A program made the position numbers and the translations under genes. The notes beneath the pieces were generated by a model that made no database searches, was not told where the DNA came from, and worked only from the letters and a program-made list of their open reading frames with translations. DNA of 64,000 nucleotides from Polaribacter dokdonensis. Lineage in GTDB: Bacteria; Bacteroidota; Bacteroidia; Flavobacteriales; Flavobacteriaceae. The stretch is from contig NZ_CP101505.1 of the NCBI RefSeq assembly GCF_024362345.1, positions 1,012,001 to 1,076,000 of the forward strand. The letters are read 5' to 3'. Positions 56,496-64,000 of this stretch are shown here, piece after piece. The stretch's first letter is position 1. Every line of letters begins with the position of its first letter.

Positions 56496-57326
56496 ATGAA
56501 AAATAAATATTTACTACCCATTTTATTACTTTTCTTATTTTCAAAATGTGAAAAAGTAATCGATGTAGAAGTGCCTTCTACAACACCCAAATTAATTATT
56601 GATGCCTCTTTTCAAATATTTTTTGATGAGAGCCCAGTAACTGCAGAAACTGTTGTAAAACTAAGATTATCTGCAGATTATTTTGATGAATCTATACCAA
56701 CAGTTACTAACGCTTCAGTCTTCTTAACAAACTTAAGTAATGGTAATATCATCAATTTTAACGATGCAAATTTAGATGGAGATTATGAACCAACAAATTC
56801 ATTTATTCCTGAAGAAAACACCACCTATGAGCTAACTGTAGTTTATGACAATGAAACTTATAAAGCAACTGCAGCAAGAGTAAAATCTACTCCTTTAACC
56901 AATGTAATTCAGGGAGATGAAACTTTATTTTCAGGAGAAGAAACTGAAATTCAAATCTTTTTTACAGATGATGGTTCTATTGATAATTACTATGTTTTCG
57001 ATTTTTCGAATGCACTATTTTTAGCCTTAGAAGATAGATTCTTTAATGGAGCAGATTACAGTTTTTCTAGCTTTTATCAAGAAGATGAAATTGAGTTACC
57101 AACAACAGTTACTATTAAAATGTCTGGAGTATCTAAAGAGTACTATACTTACTTCAATATTTTAATAGATCAAAGTGGACAAAATGCAGGTGGCCCTTTT
57201 GAATCTGTGCCTTCTTCTTTATTGGGTAATGTAATTAACACTACAAATGAAGATAATTTTCCTTTAGGATATTTTCAAATTTCAGAAACAGATACATTTA
57301 CGTTAGATTTGGTTGAAAAAGATTAA
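56496..57326 (+). CDS. DUF4249-family lipoprotein
   Basis: About 276 residues from ATG 56496; a GTG lies one codon earlier. Lipoprotein signal MKNKYLLPILLLFLFSKC, then EKVIDVEVPSTTPKLIIDAS and a beta-rich body (NGNIINFNDANLDGDYEPTN, ENTTYELTVVYDNETYKATA) typical of DUF4249. These genes nearly always follow a TonB receptor of the type encoded just upstream and may form its surface or periplasmic accessory. Ligand unknown. Confidence 0.88.
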   Translation: MKNKYLLPILLLFLFSKCEKVIDVEVPSTTPKLIIDASFQIFFDESPVTAETVVKLRLSADYFDESIPTVTNASVFLTNLSNGNIINFNDANLDGDYEPTNSFIPEENTTYELTVVYDNETYKATAARVKSTPLTNVIQGDETLFSGEETEIQIFFTDDGSIDNYYVFDFSNALFLALEDRFFNGADYSFSSFYQEDEIELPTTVTIKMSGVSKEYYTYFNILIDQSGQNAGGPFESVPSSLLGNVINTTNEDNFPLGYFQISETDTFTLDLVEKD

Positions 57327-57368
57327 ATTTTGAATGAAGATTTCAGCTAATCAAAAATTTAAAATACC

Positions 57369-57376
57369 TATTTTTG
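57369..57376 (+). promoter_or_regulatory. murQ promoter -7 element
   Basis: TATTTTTG, exact TAnnTTTG match, 4 nt before the preferred ATG of murQ. The mRNA would be leaderless or nearly so, as for trmD. Confidence 0.42.
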
Positions 57377-57380
57377 ATTG

Positions 57381-58193
57381 ATGAATTTTACAAAAACTAC
57401 AGAGCAAGATTCGAAATATGATCATTTAGAAAAAATGTCAGTTTCAGAATTGCTTACCAACATTAATAATGAAGATCAGCTAGTTGCCTTAGCTGTGAAG
57501 CAATCTTTGCCTCAAATAGAAAGTTTAACCCATCAAATTATTCAAAAATTAAAAATTGGAGGTAGACTTTTTTATATGGGTGCAGGTACTTCTGGTAGAT
57601 TAGGTATTCTTGATGCTTCAGAATGTCCACCAACATTTGGTGTTCCTCATGAATTGGTAGTAGGTTTAATTGCAGGTGGAGATATTGCAATTAGAAAAGC
57701 AGTAGAATTTGCAGAAGACTCTAAAAGTCAAGGATGGCTAGATTTGCAAAAACATCAAATTAATAAAAACGATGTTGTTGTTGGTATTGCTGCTTCTGGC
57801 ACAACACCTTATGTAATTGCAGCTTTAGAAAAATGCAATGAAAACAATATTATAACTGGTTGTATTACTTGTAATGCAAATAGTCCTTTAGCATTAACTG
57901 CACAATATCCTGTAGAGGTTATAGTTGGCCCAGAATTTGTTACTGGCAGCTCTAGAATGAAAGCTGGAACAGCTCAAAAATTAGTTTTAAATATGTTGTC
58001 TACAACTACCATGATTCAACTGGGTAAAGTCAAAGGAAACAAAATGGTAGACATGCAGCTTTCTAATGATAAGTTAGTTGATAGAGGAGAAAGAATGTTG
58101 GTTGCTGAATTAAATATTAGTAAAACTGAAGCTAGCCAATTATTACAAAAATTTGGTAGTGTTAGAAATGCTGTAAAAAATTATAAGAAATGA
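57381..58193 (+). CDS. murQ: N-acetylmuramic acid 6-phosphate etherase
   Basis: The protein has about 270 residues; ATG at 57381 is preferred to the TTG one codon before. SIS-domain enzyme with MurQ marks LFYMGAGTSGRLGILDASEC, PPTFGVP, VGIAASGTTPYVIAALEKC and TGSSRMKAGTAQKLVLNMLS. It cleaves the lactyl ether of MurNAc-6-phosphate, giving GlcNAc-6-phosphate and lactate, in cell-wall recycling. The stop overlaps the next gene (ATGA). Confidence 0.97.
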   Translation: MNFTKTTEQDSKYDHLEKMSVSELLTNINNEDQLVALAVKQSLPQIESLTHQIIQKLKIGGRLFYMGAGTSGRLGILDASECPPTFGVPHELVVGLIAGGDIAIRKAVEFAEDSKSQGWLDLQKHQINKNDVVVGIAASGTTPYVIAALEKCNENNIITGCITCNANSPLALTAQYPVEVIVGPEFVTGSSRMKAGTAQKLVLNMLSTTTMIQLGKVKGNKMVDMQLSNDKLVDRGERMLVAELNISKTEASQLLQKFGSVRNAVKNYKK

Positions 58194-58435
58194 GTACAGA
58201 TTTAAATTTGTTAAGCAAAGGATTAGTTAGATTAGGAGTGGTAATTTTACTTTTTATTGCTTCACCAATTATAATTACAATGGGTTTTAAAGCTATTGAT
58301 AAATTTACTGAGAGTCCTCAAAATATCTTTGCTTACCTATTTTTAGCAGTGGGTTGTTTGCTACTGCTCTACTCAATGTATTTTGCCTTTAAGACATTTG
58401 GAGTGTTAAGCAAAGCCATTTTTAATAACAAATAA
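58190..58435 (+). CDS. small DUF6095-type membrane protein
   Basis: The protein has 81 residues and two transmembrane helices (LVRLGVVILLFIASPIIITM; FAYLFLAVGCLLLLYSMYFA). It overlaps murQ by four nt, the usual place of this flavobacterial family. Function unknown. Confidence 0.8.
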   Translation: MSTDLNLLSKGLVRLGVVILLFIASPIIITMGFKAIDKFTESPQNIFAYLFLAVGCLLLLYSMYFAFKTFGVLSKAIFNNK

Positions 58436-58436
58436 G

Positions 58437-59486
58437 CTGAATAAAAATACACTACATAAAATTTTAAATTGGGAATATTGGCCCTCCTCTTTTTTTTATC
58501 TACCAAACTTACCCTACGCATTTTACTTAGCATCAAAAGCCAAGCATCCTGCATTTTTTAGTGTTGCAAATCCTTCTATAAAAAGTTCAGGAAATGGAAC
58601 TGAAAGCAAATACGAAACTTTAGCTTTAATACCTGAAAAATACAAACCAAAAAGTATTCTTCATAAGAGTGATAATTCAATTCAAAAAACATTAGAAAAA
58701 CTTAAAGATTCAGCAATAACATATCCTTTAATAGTAAAACCAGACATTGGTTTTAGAGGTTTATTAGTTGAAAAAATTAAAGATCAAAAAGCGTTAATAA
58801 ACTATATTCAGAAATATGATATTAACATCATTATTCAAGAATATATAAATTACAACAATGAATGTGGAATATTTTATCACAGACATCCTAATGAGGAGAA
58901 AGGTAAGATAAGCTCTATCACTCTAAAGAAATTTTTAACGATTACAGGTGATGGATCTTCTTCTCTTTTTAAGCTAATTACTGCACATGAGAGAGCTAAT
59001 TTATATGTCGAACTACTGAAAGAAAAAGAGAACTTAGATTTAGAAAAAATATTATCAAAAGATGAAGAGTTAATTCTCTCTGTTATAGGTAATCATTCAA
59101 AAGGCACTCAATTTATAAATGGTAATCATTTAATTACAAAAGAGTTAGAAACTACTTTTGATAATTTATCAAAATCTATAAAAGGATGGTTTTATGGCAG
59201 AATTGATTTAAAATACAACAACTTTAAAGAGGTTGAAACTGGAACTGATTTTAAAATTTTAGAAATTAACGGAATTATTGCAGAGCCAACTCATATTTAT
59301 GATGCACAAAATTCCAATTACTTTGATGCCTTAAAATCCATTAGAAACCATTGGAAATATCTTTATAATATTTCTATGATAAATCACTTACAAAATAAAA
59401 TTCCATATAAAAGTTCTAAAGAATTTATCAATGAAATTTTAGACTTAAGAGCCTATACCAAAAAAATTAAAAACTTATCAAAATAA
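58437..59486 (+). CDS. ATP-grasp-like ligase of unknown substrate, non-ATG start
   Basis: A continuous frame of 350 codons without any ATG in its first ~310 codons. The most natural start is CTG at 58437, one nt after the DUF6095 stop (LNKNTLHKILNWEYWPSSFF). Membrane-proximal N-terminus (YLPNLPYAFYLASKAKHPAF, FSVANPS), then ATP-grasp features: YPLIVKPDIGFRGLLVEKI, IIIQEYINYNNECGIFYHRH, and a metal-binding FKILEINGIIAEPTHIYDA. Resembles D-Ala-D-Ala-ligase-like carboxylate-amine ligases. Tight packing behind murQ/DUF6095 suggests one transcript. An ATG to CTG change or a translation-coupled weak start would explain the oddity. Confidence 0.8.
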   Translation: MNKNTLHKILNWEYWPSSFFYLPNLPYAFYLASKAKHPAFFSVANPSIKSSGNGTESKYETLALIPEKYKPKSILHKSDNSIQKTLEKLKDSAITYPLIVKPDIGFRGLLVEKIKDQKALINYIQKYDINIIIQEYINYNNECGIFYHRHPNEEKGKISSITLKKFLTITGDGSSSLFKLITAHERANLYVELLKEKENLDLEKILSKDEELILSVIGNHSKGTQFINGNHLITKELETTFDNLSKSIKGWFYGRIDLKYNNFKEVETGTDFKILEINGIIAEPTHIYDAQNSNYFDALKSIRNHWKYLYNISMINHLQNKIPYKSSKEFINEILDLRAYTKKIKNLSK

Positions 59487-59601
59487 CACATTTTGTTTAT
59501 TTCGAAACTAAAATTTGGTGGGGGAAAAAATACTTTTAACTCATTCAGAAAATATACTAACTCAATAGATTTTAAAGTTCAATTAATTAAATAATAAAAG
59601 T

Positions 59602-59609
59602 TAAATTTG
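59602..59609 (+). promoter_or_regulatory. promoter -7 element of the exported dikinase operon
   Basis: TAAATTTG, exact TAnnTTTG match, 18 nt before the ATG chosen for the next gene. The TTG inside it is therefore not a start codon. Confidence 0.5.
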
Positions 59610-59627
59610 TGTAAATCAATCACAAAA

Positions 59628-62534
59628 ATGACTAAAAATATACTTACCTCATTCTTATTAATTTTCCTAATCAGCTCAAATTCAATAGCTCAAGAGAAAA
59701 GTACAAATCAAATAAAACAACTAGTAGAGTCTTATAAAAATGACATTAGAGGACCATATTATAGAATTAAATGGTTTTGCGAAGATGGAAGTATTAGAGA
59801 CGCGAAAGATCCTTGTCCTGATGATTTAGAAGGTATACAACATGCAAGTTTTAAGCAGTCTGCATTAGATTTAAGAAAAACGAATCGATTATTTTTTGGT
59901 GAAATATTAGCTGCTACAAAAACCAATGAGTTTTTAGATGCTAATCATAATTATAGCAGATTAAAGCAATATCAGATTGGTGAATATTTAGCAAGTATAG
60001 ACAATGGTTGGGTTTTAAGAAAAGGACAATATTATAGAGGAGCTAAGCAATCTGAAGATGAAGAAGCTTGGGGAAAATCCTTTTTTGAAGATGTCTTAAA
60101 AAATGATAATTTCTTAAAAACAAATTTCTACTTAATAAGACAAGCATTAAAAGATATACCTCATAATGGAGATACCAATATTGGTCAGTTAATGAGAAGT
60201 GAGTCTAAAATTCTAGCTGAAGAAATTCCTAGTTTTATGGATATTAGAATTAAGATTCATGGTAATCCTCAAAAAACGGATATTGATTTAGTAAAGAACT
60301 ATATTCAAAAAAATAATTCAAAATTATCATTACAAGAAAAAAAAGATTTAAAAAATCTAATTGTAACTATGGAGCAATTTTACGCTCCTTTAGACTTTAA
60401 TAAAATAGATAAAGAAGTTGCAAGCCTAAATGGAAATACAATGGTTGTAGAAGAAATTAAAAACTTCTCTACTTATTATAAGAGTAACAAATCTTCAAAA
60501 AAAATAGTCGAGAATTCTGCTAGTATTTTAGCAAATATCAGAGGTAATATTTTAGATTTTAAATCATCTAAAGATCGCTTAAAGCTTTTAGACATTAGCA
60601 AACAACTAGAGAATATTTTATTGATAGAAACTCAAAATTGGCAAACAGAAAGCCTAGCAGAAACCATTCGTAAAATAGAAGTTTTAACCTGTGCTTCTTT
60701 AGGTTCTGGTTTAATCGAGTTTTGGGAATATGATAGAATTGAGAAGAATTTTAAATCGGCTTTAGACAATCAAAACATTACCATTTTAGAACTTAATAAT
60801 TTATTAAATACTTCTAGAAGCATTGTAGAATGGAGTGCCTCATTAATAAAAGCAAATTATAATGAAGACGTTATCAACTACACCAATTTTGAGCCTATGG
60901 CTTATGGTTTTATAGATGATAGGGTAAGAAACAGTATTGCTTTAAGCTTAGGAGAAACTGTAAGTAAGCTAGGTAATTTTGTGGCAAAAGTATCTCAAAT
61001 TAATAATAAAGTGATGTCTATTGACAATCAAAGTGCCATAAGAGGTTTAAATCCTGGTTATGCTTTTGGAGAATTAGTGGTTGTAGATGGAGACCCAAAT
61101 GTAATTGAGGTAAACACCAATAAAATTTATATTTTTCAAAATCCACCTTCAGATTTAAAACCAGTAGCTGGAATTATGACAGTTTCAGAAGGTAACTTAG
61201 TTTCTCATGTACAATTATTAGCAAGAAACTTAGGAATACCAAATGCTGCATTATCTAATGAAAACTTATTAGCCTTAAAGAAATTTAATGGTAAGAAGGT
61301 TTTTTATGCAGTTTCAAATAAAGGAAATGTTATTCTAAAACCAGAGAGTGATATGAATAATGAAGAAGAAAAGCTATTTGAAAAAGTAGAACGTAGTAAA
61401 AATATGATTGAAGTGCCTGTTGCTGATATTCGCTTAGATGTATCTAAAGTCATAAATATGAGAGAGGTTGAAGCTACAGATTCTGGTAAATTATGTGGAC
61501 CAAAAGCAGCAAACTTAGGAGAGCTAAAACAACTGTTTCCAAAACAAGTTGTAGAAGGATTAATAATTCCTTTTGGAGTTTTTAAATCGCACATGAACTT
61601 ACCTATGCCTAATGAAAATAAAACTTATTGGGAGTATTTGAATAACGCCTTTCAGCAAGCTGATGCAAAGAAGAAAAACGGAGCATCTGAAGAAATGGTT
61701 GAAAAATTTTTACTAACCTCATTAAAGAAATTACATACCTCAATTTTAAATATTGATTTAGACAAAGCATTCGTTCAAGATTTAAAAACCAATTTTCAGT
61801 CTGCTTTTAAAAATGATATGGGTAATGTTCCTGTATTTTTAAGAAGTGATACAAATATGGAAGACCTTAAAGAATTTACAGGTGCTGGTTTAAACCTTAC
61901 CTTATTTAATATAAAAGATGAAGATAAAATTCTACAAGGAATAAAGCGTGTTTGGGCTTCTGCTTACACTGAAAGAAGTTTTAAATGGAGACAAAAATAT
62001 TTATTGAATCCAGAAAATGTGTATCCATCAATCTTAATTATACCTAGTGTAGACGTAGATTATTCTGGAGTTATGATTACTAAAGGAATCAATGCAGGTG
62101 CAGAAGAAGATTTAACTGTAGCATTTTCTAGAGGTGCAGGTGGTGCTGTAGATGGGCAATCTGCAGAAACAAGATTAATCACCAAAAAAGAAAACTTTTT
62201 ATTAGCACCTGCAAGACAAGCAGATTACATAAGATTACCAAATTATGGAGGAACTAAAAAATACTATACTTCGTTTAATAATGAGATTTTAAATGAAGAT
62301 AATATTGATAAAATTAGAGAATTTGCAACTCAGGTTCGTAAGAAAATAGGAGCAAAATCAGGAAATAAAAATCAAGTTTATGATGTTGAATTTGGTTTTA
62401 AAGATGATAAATTATGGTTGTTTCAAATAAGACCATTTGTAGAAAACAAACAAGCAAAAAGCTCTGAATACTTAAATTCAATTACACCAAAAATATCAAG
62501 TTCAACAAAAGTTAGCATCAACGAAAAAATATAA
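59628..62534 (+). CDS. exported PEP-synthase/water-dikinase-like protein
   Basis: About 968 residues from ATG 59628; the seven codons upstream overlap the promoter. Signal peptide MTKNILTSFLLIFLISSNSI, AQ. The first ~480 residues are helical and unknown to me. A phosphohistidine swivel domain follows (PVAGIMTVSEGNLVSHVQLL, ARNLGIPNA; His near residue 527). A C-terminal PPDK-type ATP-binding domain comes last (GPKAANLGELKQL near 625, FLRSDTNMEDLKEFTGAG near 737, FSRGAGGAVDGQSAETRLIT, final VYDVEFGFKDDKLWLFQIRP). There is no PEP-binding barrel. Domain order His then ATP is the reverse of PEP synthase and matches glucan water dikinase. Export of such an enzyme is unusual. The stop is 2 nt before the next gene. 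Confidence 0.85.
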   Translation: MTKNILTSFLLIFLISSNSIAQEKSTNQIKQLVESYKNDIRGPYYRIKWFCEDGSIRDAKDPCPDDLEGIQHASFKQSALDLRKTNRLFFGEILAATKTNEFLDANHNYSRLKQYQIGEYLASIDNGWVLRKGQYYRGAKQSEDEEAWGKSFFEDVLKNDNFLKTNFYLIRQALKDIPHNGDTNIGQLMRSESKILAEEIPSFMDIRIKIHGNPQKTDIDLVKNYIQKNNSKLSLQEKKDLKNLIVTMEQFYAPLDFNKIDKEVASLNGNTMVVEEIKNFSTYYKSNKSSKKIVENSASILANIRGNILDFKSSKDRLKLLDISKQLENILLIETQNWQTESLAETIRKIEVLTCASLGSGLIEFWEYDRIEKNFKSALDNQNITILELNNLLNTSRSIVEWSASLIKANYNEDVINYTNFEPMAYGFIDDRVRNSIALSLGETVSKLGNFVAKVSQINNKVMSIDNQSAIRGLNPGYAFGELVVVDGDPNVIEVNTNKIYIFQNPPSDLKPVAGIMTVSEGNLVSHVQLLARNLGIPNAALSNENLLALKKFNGKKVFYAVSNKGNVILKPESDMNNEEEKLFEKVERSKNMIEVPVADIRLDVSKVINMREVEATDSGKLCGPKAANLGELKQLFPKQVVEGLIIPFGVFKSHMNLPMPNENKTYWEYLNNAFQQADAKKKNGASEEMVEKFLLTSLKKLHTSILNIDLDKAFVQDLKTNFQSAFKNDMGNVPVFLRSDTNMEDLKEFTGAGLNLTLFNIKDEDKILQGIKRVWASAYTERSFKWRQKYLLNPENVYPSILIIPSVDVDYSGVMITKGINAGAEEDLTVAFSRGAGGAVDGQSAETRLITKKENFLLAPARQADYIRLPNYGGTKKYYTSFNNEILNEDNIDKIREFATQVRKKIGAKSGNKNQVYDVEFGFKDDKLWLFQIRPFVENKQAKSSEYLNSITPKISSSTKVSINEKI

Positions 62535-62536
62535 AT

Positions 62537-63856
62537 ATGAAAAAGAAATACCTATTAATAATTGCAGCAATTACCATTTCATTTGGTTTTGTAAGCTATT
62601 ATCCTATTGATGGATATGAATACACAGGAATTAAAAGACTATACCAAATTAGACAGTTTCAAAAAGACAGTGTTAAGTACACAAGAATTCCTAAAGGAGC
62701 TTATAAAAAATGGTCTGATATTAAATTAAACTTAACCAATAAAACTACAGATAGTGTAGAAGAATTATTTACTGTTGATAAAGATTTTGATAGAAAAATA
62801 AGGAGAATTACACCTGGAGGAGCTTATTCTTTAGCAATTATGGATATGAGTAATCCTGATGCTTTAAGATATGCAGAACATAGAGAAAATTTAGGTTATC
62901 AACCAGGAAGTGTAGGTAAAATTGCAGTTTTATTAGCTGTTTTTGATCAGCTTGCTAAACTATGTCCTGATTCTCATGCAGAGAGAATTGCGTATTTGAA
63001 AAAAATAAAAGTAACTAGCAGATATTGGGGGTTAGGAGATCATCATACTATACCAATTTACGATATTGAAGAAGATAGGTTAACTAAAAGAAAAGTAGTT
63101 GCCAGTGATGAGTTTACCCTTTTTGAATGGTTAGATCATATGGTTTCTGTGAGTAATAATGGTGCTGCAAGTATCATGTACAGAGAAGCAATGTTAATGG
63201 CTGCTTTTGGACAAGATTATTTTTTCTTAGATGCAGAAAAAGCAGAAAACTATTTTAAAGAAACACCAAGAGATTCTCTTACAAATTTGGCAAATACAGT
63301 TGTTAATCAGCCTTTAAGAGATTTAGGAATTACAGAAAATGAGTGGAGATTGGGAGGCTTATTTACAAGACCTCCAGGAAAATATGTAGGAAGAAAAGGT
63401 GGTAGTATTGGTACACCAAAAGGATTAATGAAGTTTTTGGTAAAATTAGAGCAAGGTAAAGTTATTGACGAGGCCTCTAGTTTAGAAATGAAGCGTTTAT
63501 TATACTTAACAGATAGAAGAATTCGTTATGCAAAATCACCTAGATTAGATGAAGCTGCAGTTTATTTTAAATCTGGTAGTTATTATAAATGTGATAGAGT
63601 AAAAGACCCTAATTGTGGTAGTTATGCAGGTAACGTATTCAACTACATGAATTCTGTTATTATTGTAGAACACGATAATGGAGTTAAATACATTGTTTGT
63701 TTAATGACAAATGTTTTAAACAAAAACTCAGCTGGTGCTCATATGTATTTGGCAAGTAAAATAGATGATGTGATTAACGAAACAGCCAATATTAATAAAG
63801 AAGAAATAAAAGAAGAAAAATATATAGAAGATAAAGACGAATCTTCAGATAATTAA
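62537..63856 (+). CDS. beta-lactamase/DD-peptidase-fold protein, exported
   Basis: The protein has 439 residues with an N-terminal signal or anchor (MKKKYLLIIAAITISFGFVS). Class A beta-lactamase-like motifs: Ser125-Val-Gly-Lys128 (YQPGSVGKIAVLL), Ser206-Asn-Asn208 (VSVSNNGAAS) and KSG in VYFKSGSYYKC. Two Cys pairs are in the C-terminal part (YKC...PNCGSY). The last ~30 residues are charged. Linked by 2 nt to the exported dikinase-like gene, so both act in the same envelope process. Whether it is a hydrolase, transpeptidase or binding protein is open. Confidence 0.85.
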   Translation: MKKKYLLIIAAITISFGFVSYYPIDGYEYTGIKRLYQIRQFQKDSVKYTRIPKGAYKKWSDIKLNLTNKTTDSVEELFTVDKDFDRKIRRITPGGAYSLAIMDMSNPDALRYAEHRENLGYQPGSVGKIAVLLAVFDQLAKLCPDSHAERIAYLKKIKVTSRYWGLGDHHTIPIYDIEEDRLTKRKVVASDEFTLFEWLDHMVSVSNNGAASIMYREAMLMAAFGQDYFFLDAEKAENYFKETPRDSLTNLANTVVNQPLRDLGITENEWRLGGLFTRPPGKYVGRKGGSIGTPKGLMKFLVKLEQGKVIDEASSLEMKRLLYLTDRRIRYAKSPRLDEAAVYFKSGSYYKCDRVKDPNCGSYAGNVFNYMNSVIIVEHDNGVKYIVCLMTNVLNKNSAGAHMYLASKIDDVINETANINKEEIKEEKYIEDKDESSDN

Positions 63857-63857
63857 T

Positions 63858-64000
63858 CTAACCTCTTTTTAGACTTAAATAAGTATCGTTTGCAAGTTGT
63901 TTTACAATTTTGTTACGATACTTTTTTATTGGTAATAATGCTGGTATTAATGCTTTATCTCCTGAGATTTTAATATAATTCACAGCTGAATGTCTTACTC
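63858..64000 (-). CDS. C-terminus of a HEAT-repeat-like protein (rest outside window)
   Basis: The minus-strand frame ends with a TAG at 63858-63860 and is open to the right edge: VRHSAVNYIKISGDKALIPA, LLPIKKYRNKIVKQL, ANDTYLSLKRG. The VRHSAVNYI/ALIPALLP pattern looks like HEAT repeats. Convergent with the serine hydrolase gene; an inverted repeat AAGTATCGT/ACGATACTT (63881-63923) inside this end may terminate the plus-strand operon. Confidence 0.55.
   Translation of the reverse strand, partial: VRHSAVNYIKISGDKALIPALLPIKKYRNKIVKQLANDTYLSLKRG

Overview
The window looks like the chromosome of a marine-type member of the Flavobacteriaceae (Bacteroidota). The basis is the very AT-rich sequence, many promoters of the TAnnTTTG type, TonB-receptor/DUF4249 and DUF6095 genes, RteC, and signal peptides ending in AQ or SQ. 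A Polaribacter/Tenacibaculum-like genus is only an inference.

Left part (1-28.7 kb): every intact gene is on the minus strand. From 1 to about 21 kb this is a patchwork of small accessory genes: AraC-type regulators, alpha/beta hydrolases and esterases, a CHMI-like isomerase, beta-lactamase-fold serine hydrolases, small outer-membrane barrels, a PafA-like phosphatase and a second-type tryptophanyl-tRNA synthetase. Between them lie repeats and decayed gene fragments: palindromic attC/REP-like elements at 3.7, 12.3 and 14.3 kb, a 107-bp dispersed repeat at 8.8 and 17.1 kb, and fragments of TPR, AraC, DUF1330 and helicase-loader genes.

From 21.9 to 28.7 kb is the core of an integrative mobile element. 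A tyrosine recombinase lies immediately 3' of a tRNA-Ser(UGA) gene and is followed by RteC, an excisionase-like HTH protein, a DnaD-like protein and a DnaC/IstB-like ATPase. A hipBA toxin-antitoxin pair is bracketed by the complete ATPase gene and a broken copy of its 3' end. hipB has a well-formed promoter with two operator palindromes.

Right part (29-64 kb): mostly ordered chromosomal genes. These are aroC; an acyltransferase/esterase pair; an NADP-isocitrate dehydrogenase; and a five-gene operon (receiver protein, HEAT protein, GT2 synthase, LTA-synthase-like enzyme with TPRs, TPR-YaiO barrel) with a divergent Hpt gene, which looks like a synthase-dependent surface-polysaccharide system under phosphorelay control. 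Then come a retropepsin-rimK-aspartoacylase operon, trmD, rplS, a second unrelated (monomeric) isocitrate dehydrogenase, a pseudogene zone, a HlyD/MacB-permease/TolC exporter without its ATPase, and a TonB receptor/DUF4249 pair. The last block is murQ/DUF6095 followed by an ATP-grasp gene that has no ATG start. The window ends with an exported dikinase-like protein whose domain order resembles glucan water dikinase, coupled to a beta-lactamase-fold protein.

Best candidates for undescribed systems: the REC/HEAT/GT2/LtaS-like/YaiO operon plus Hpt, and the exported dikinase/serine hydrolase pair.
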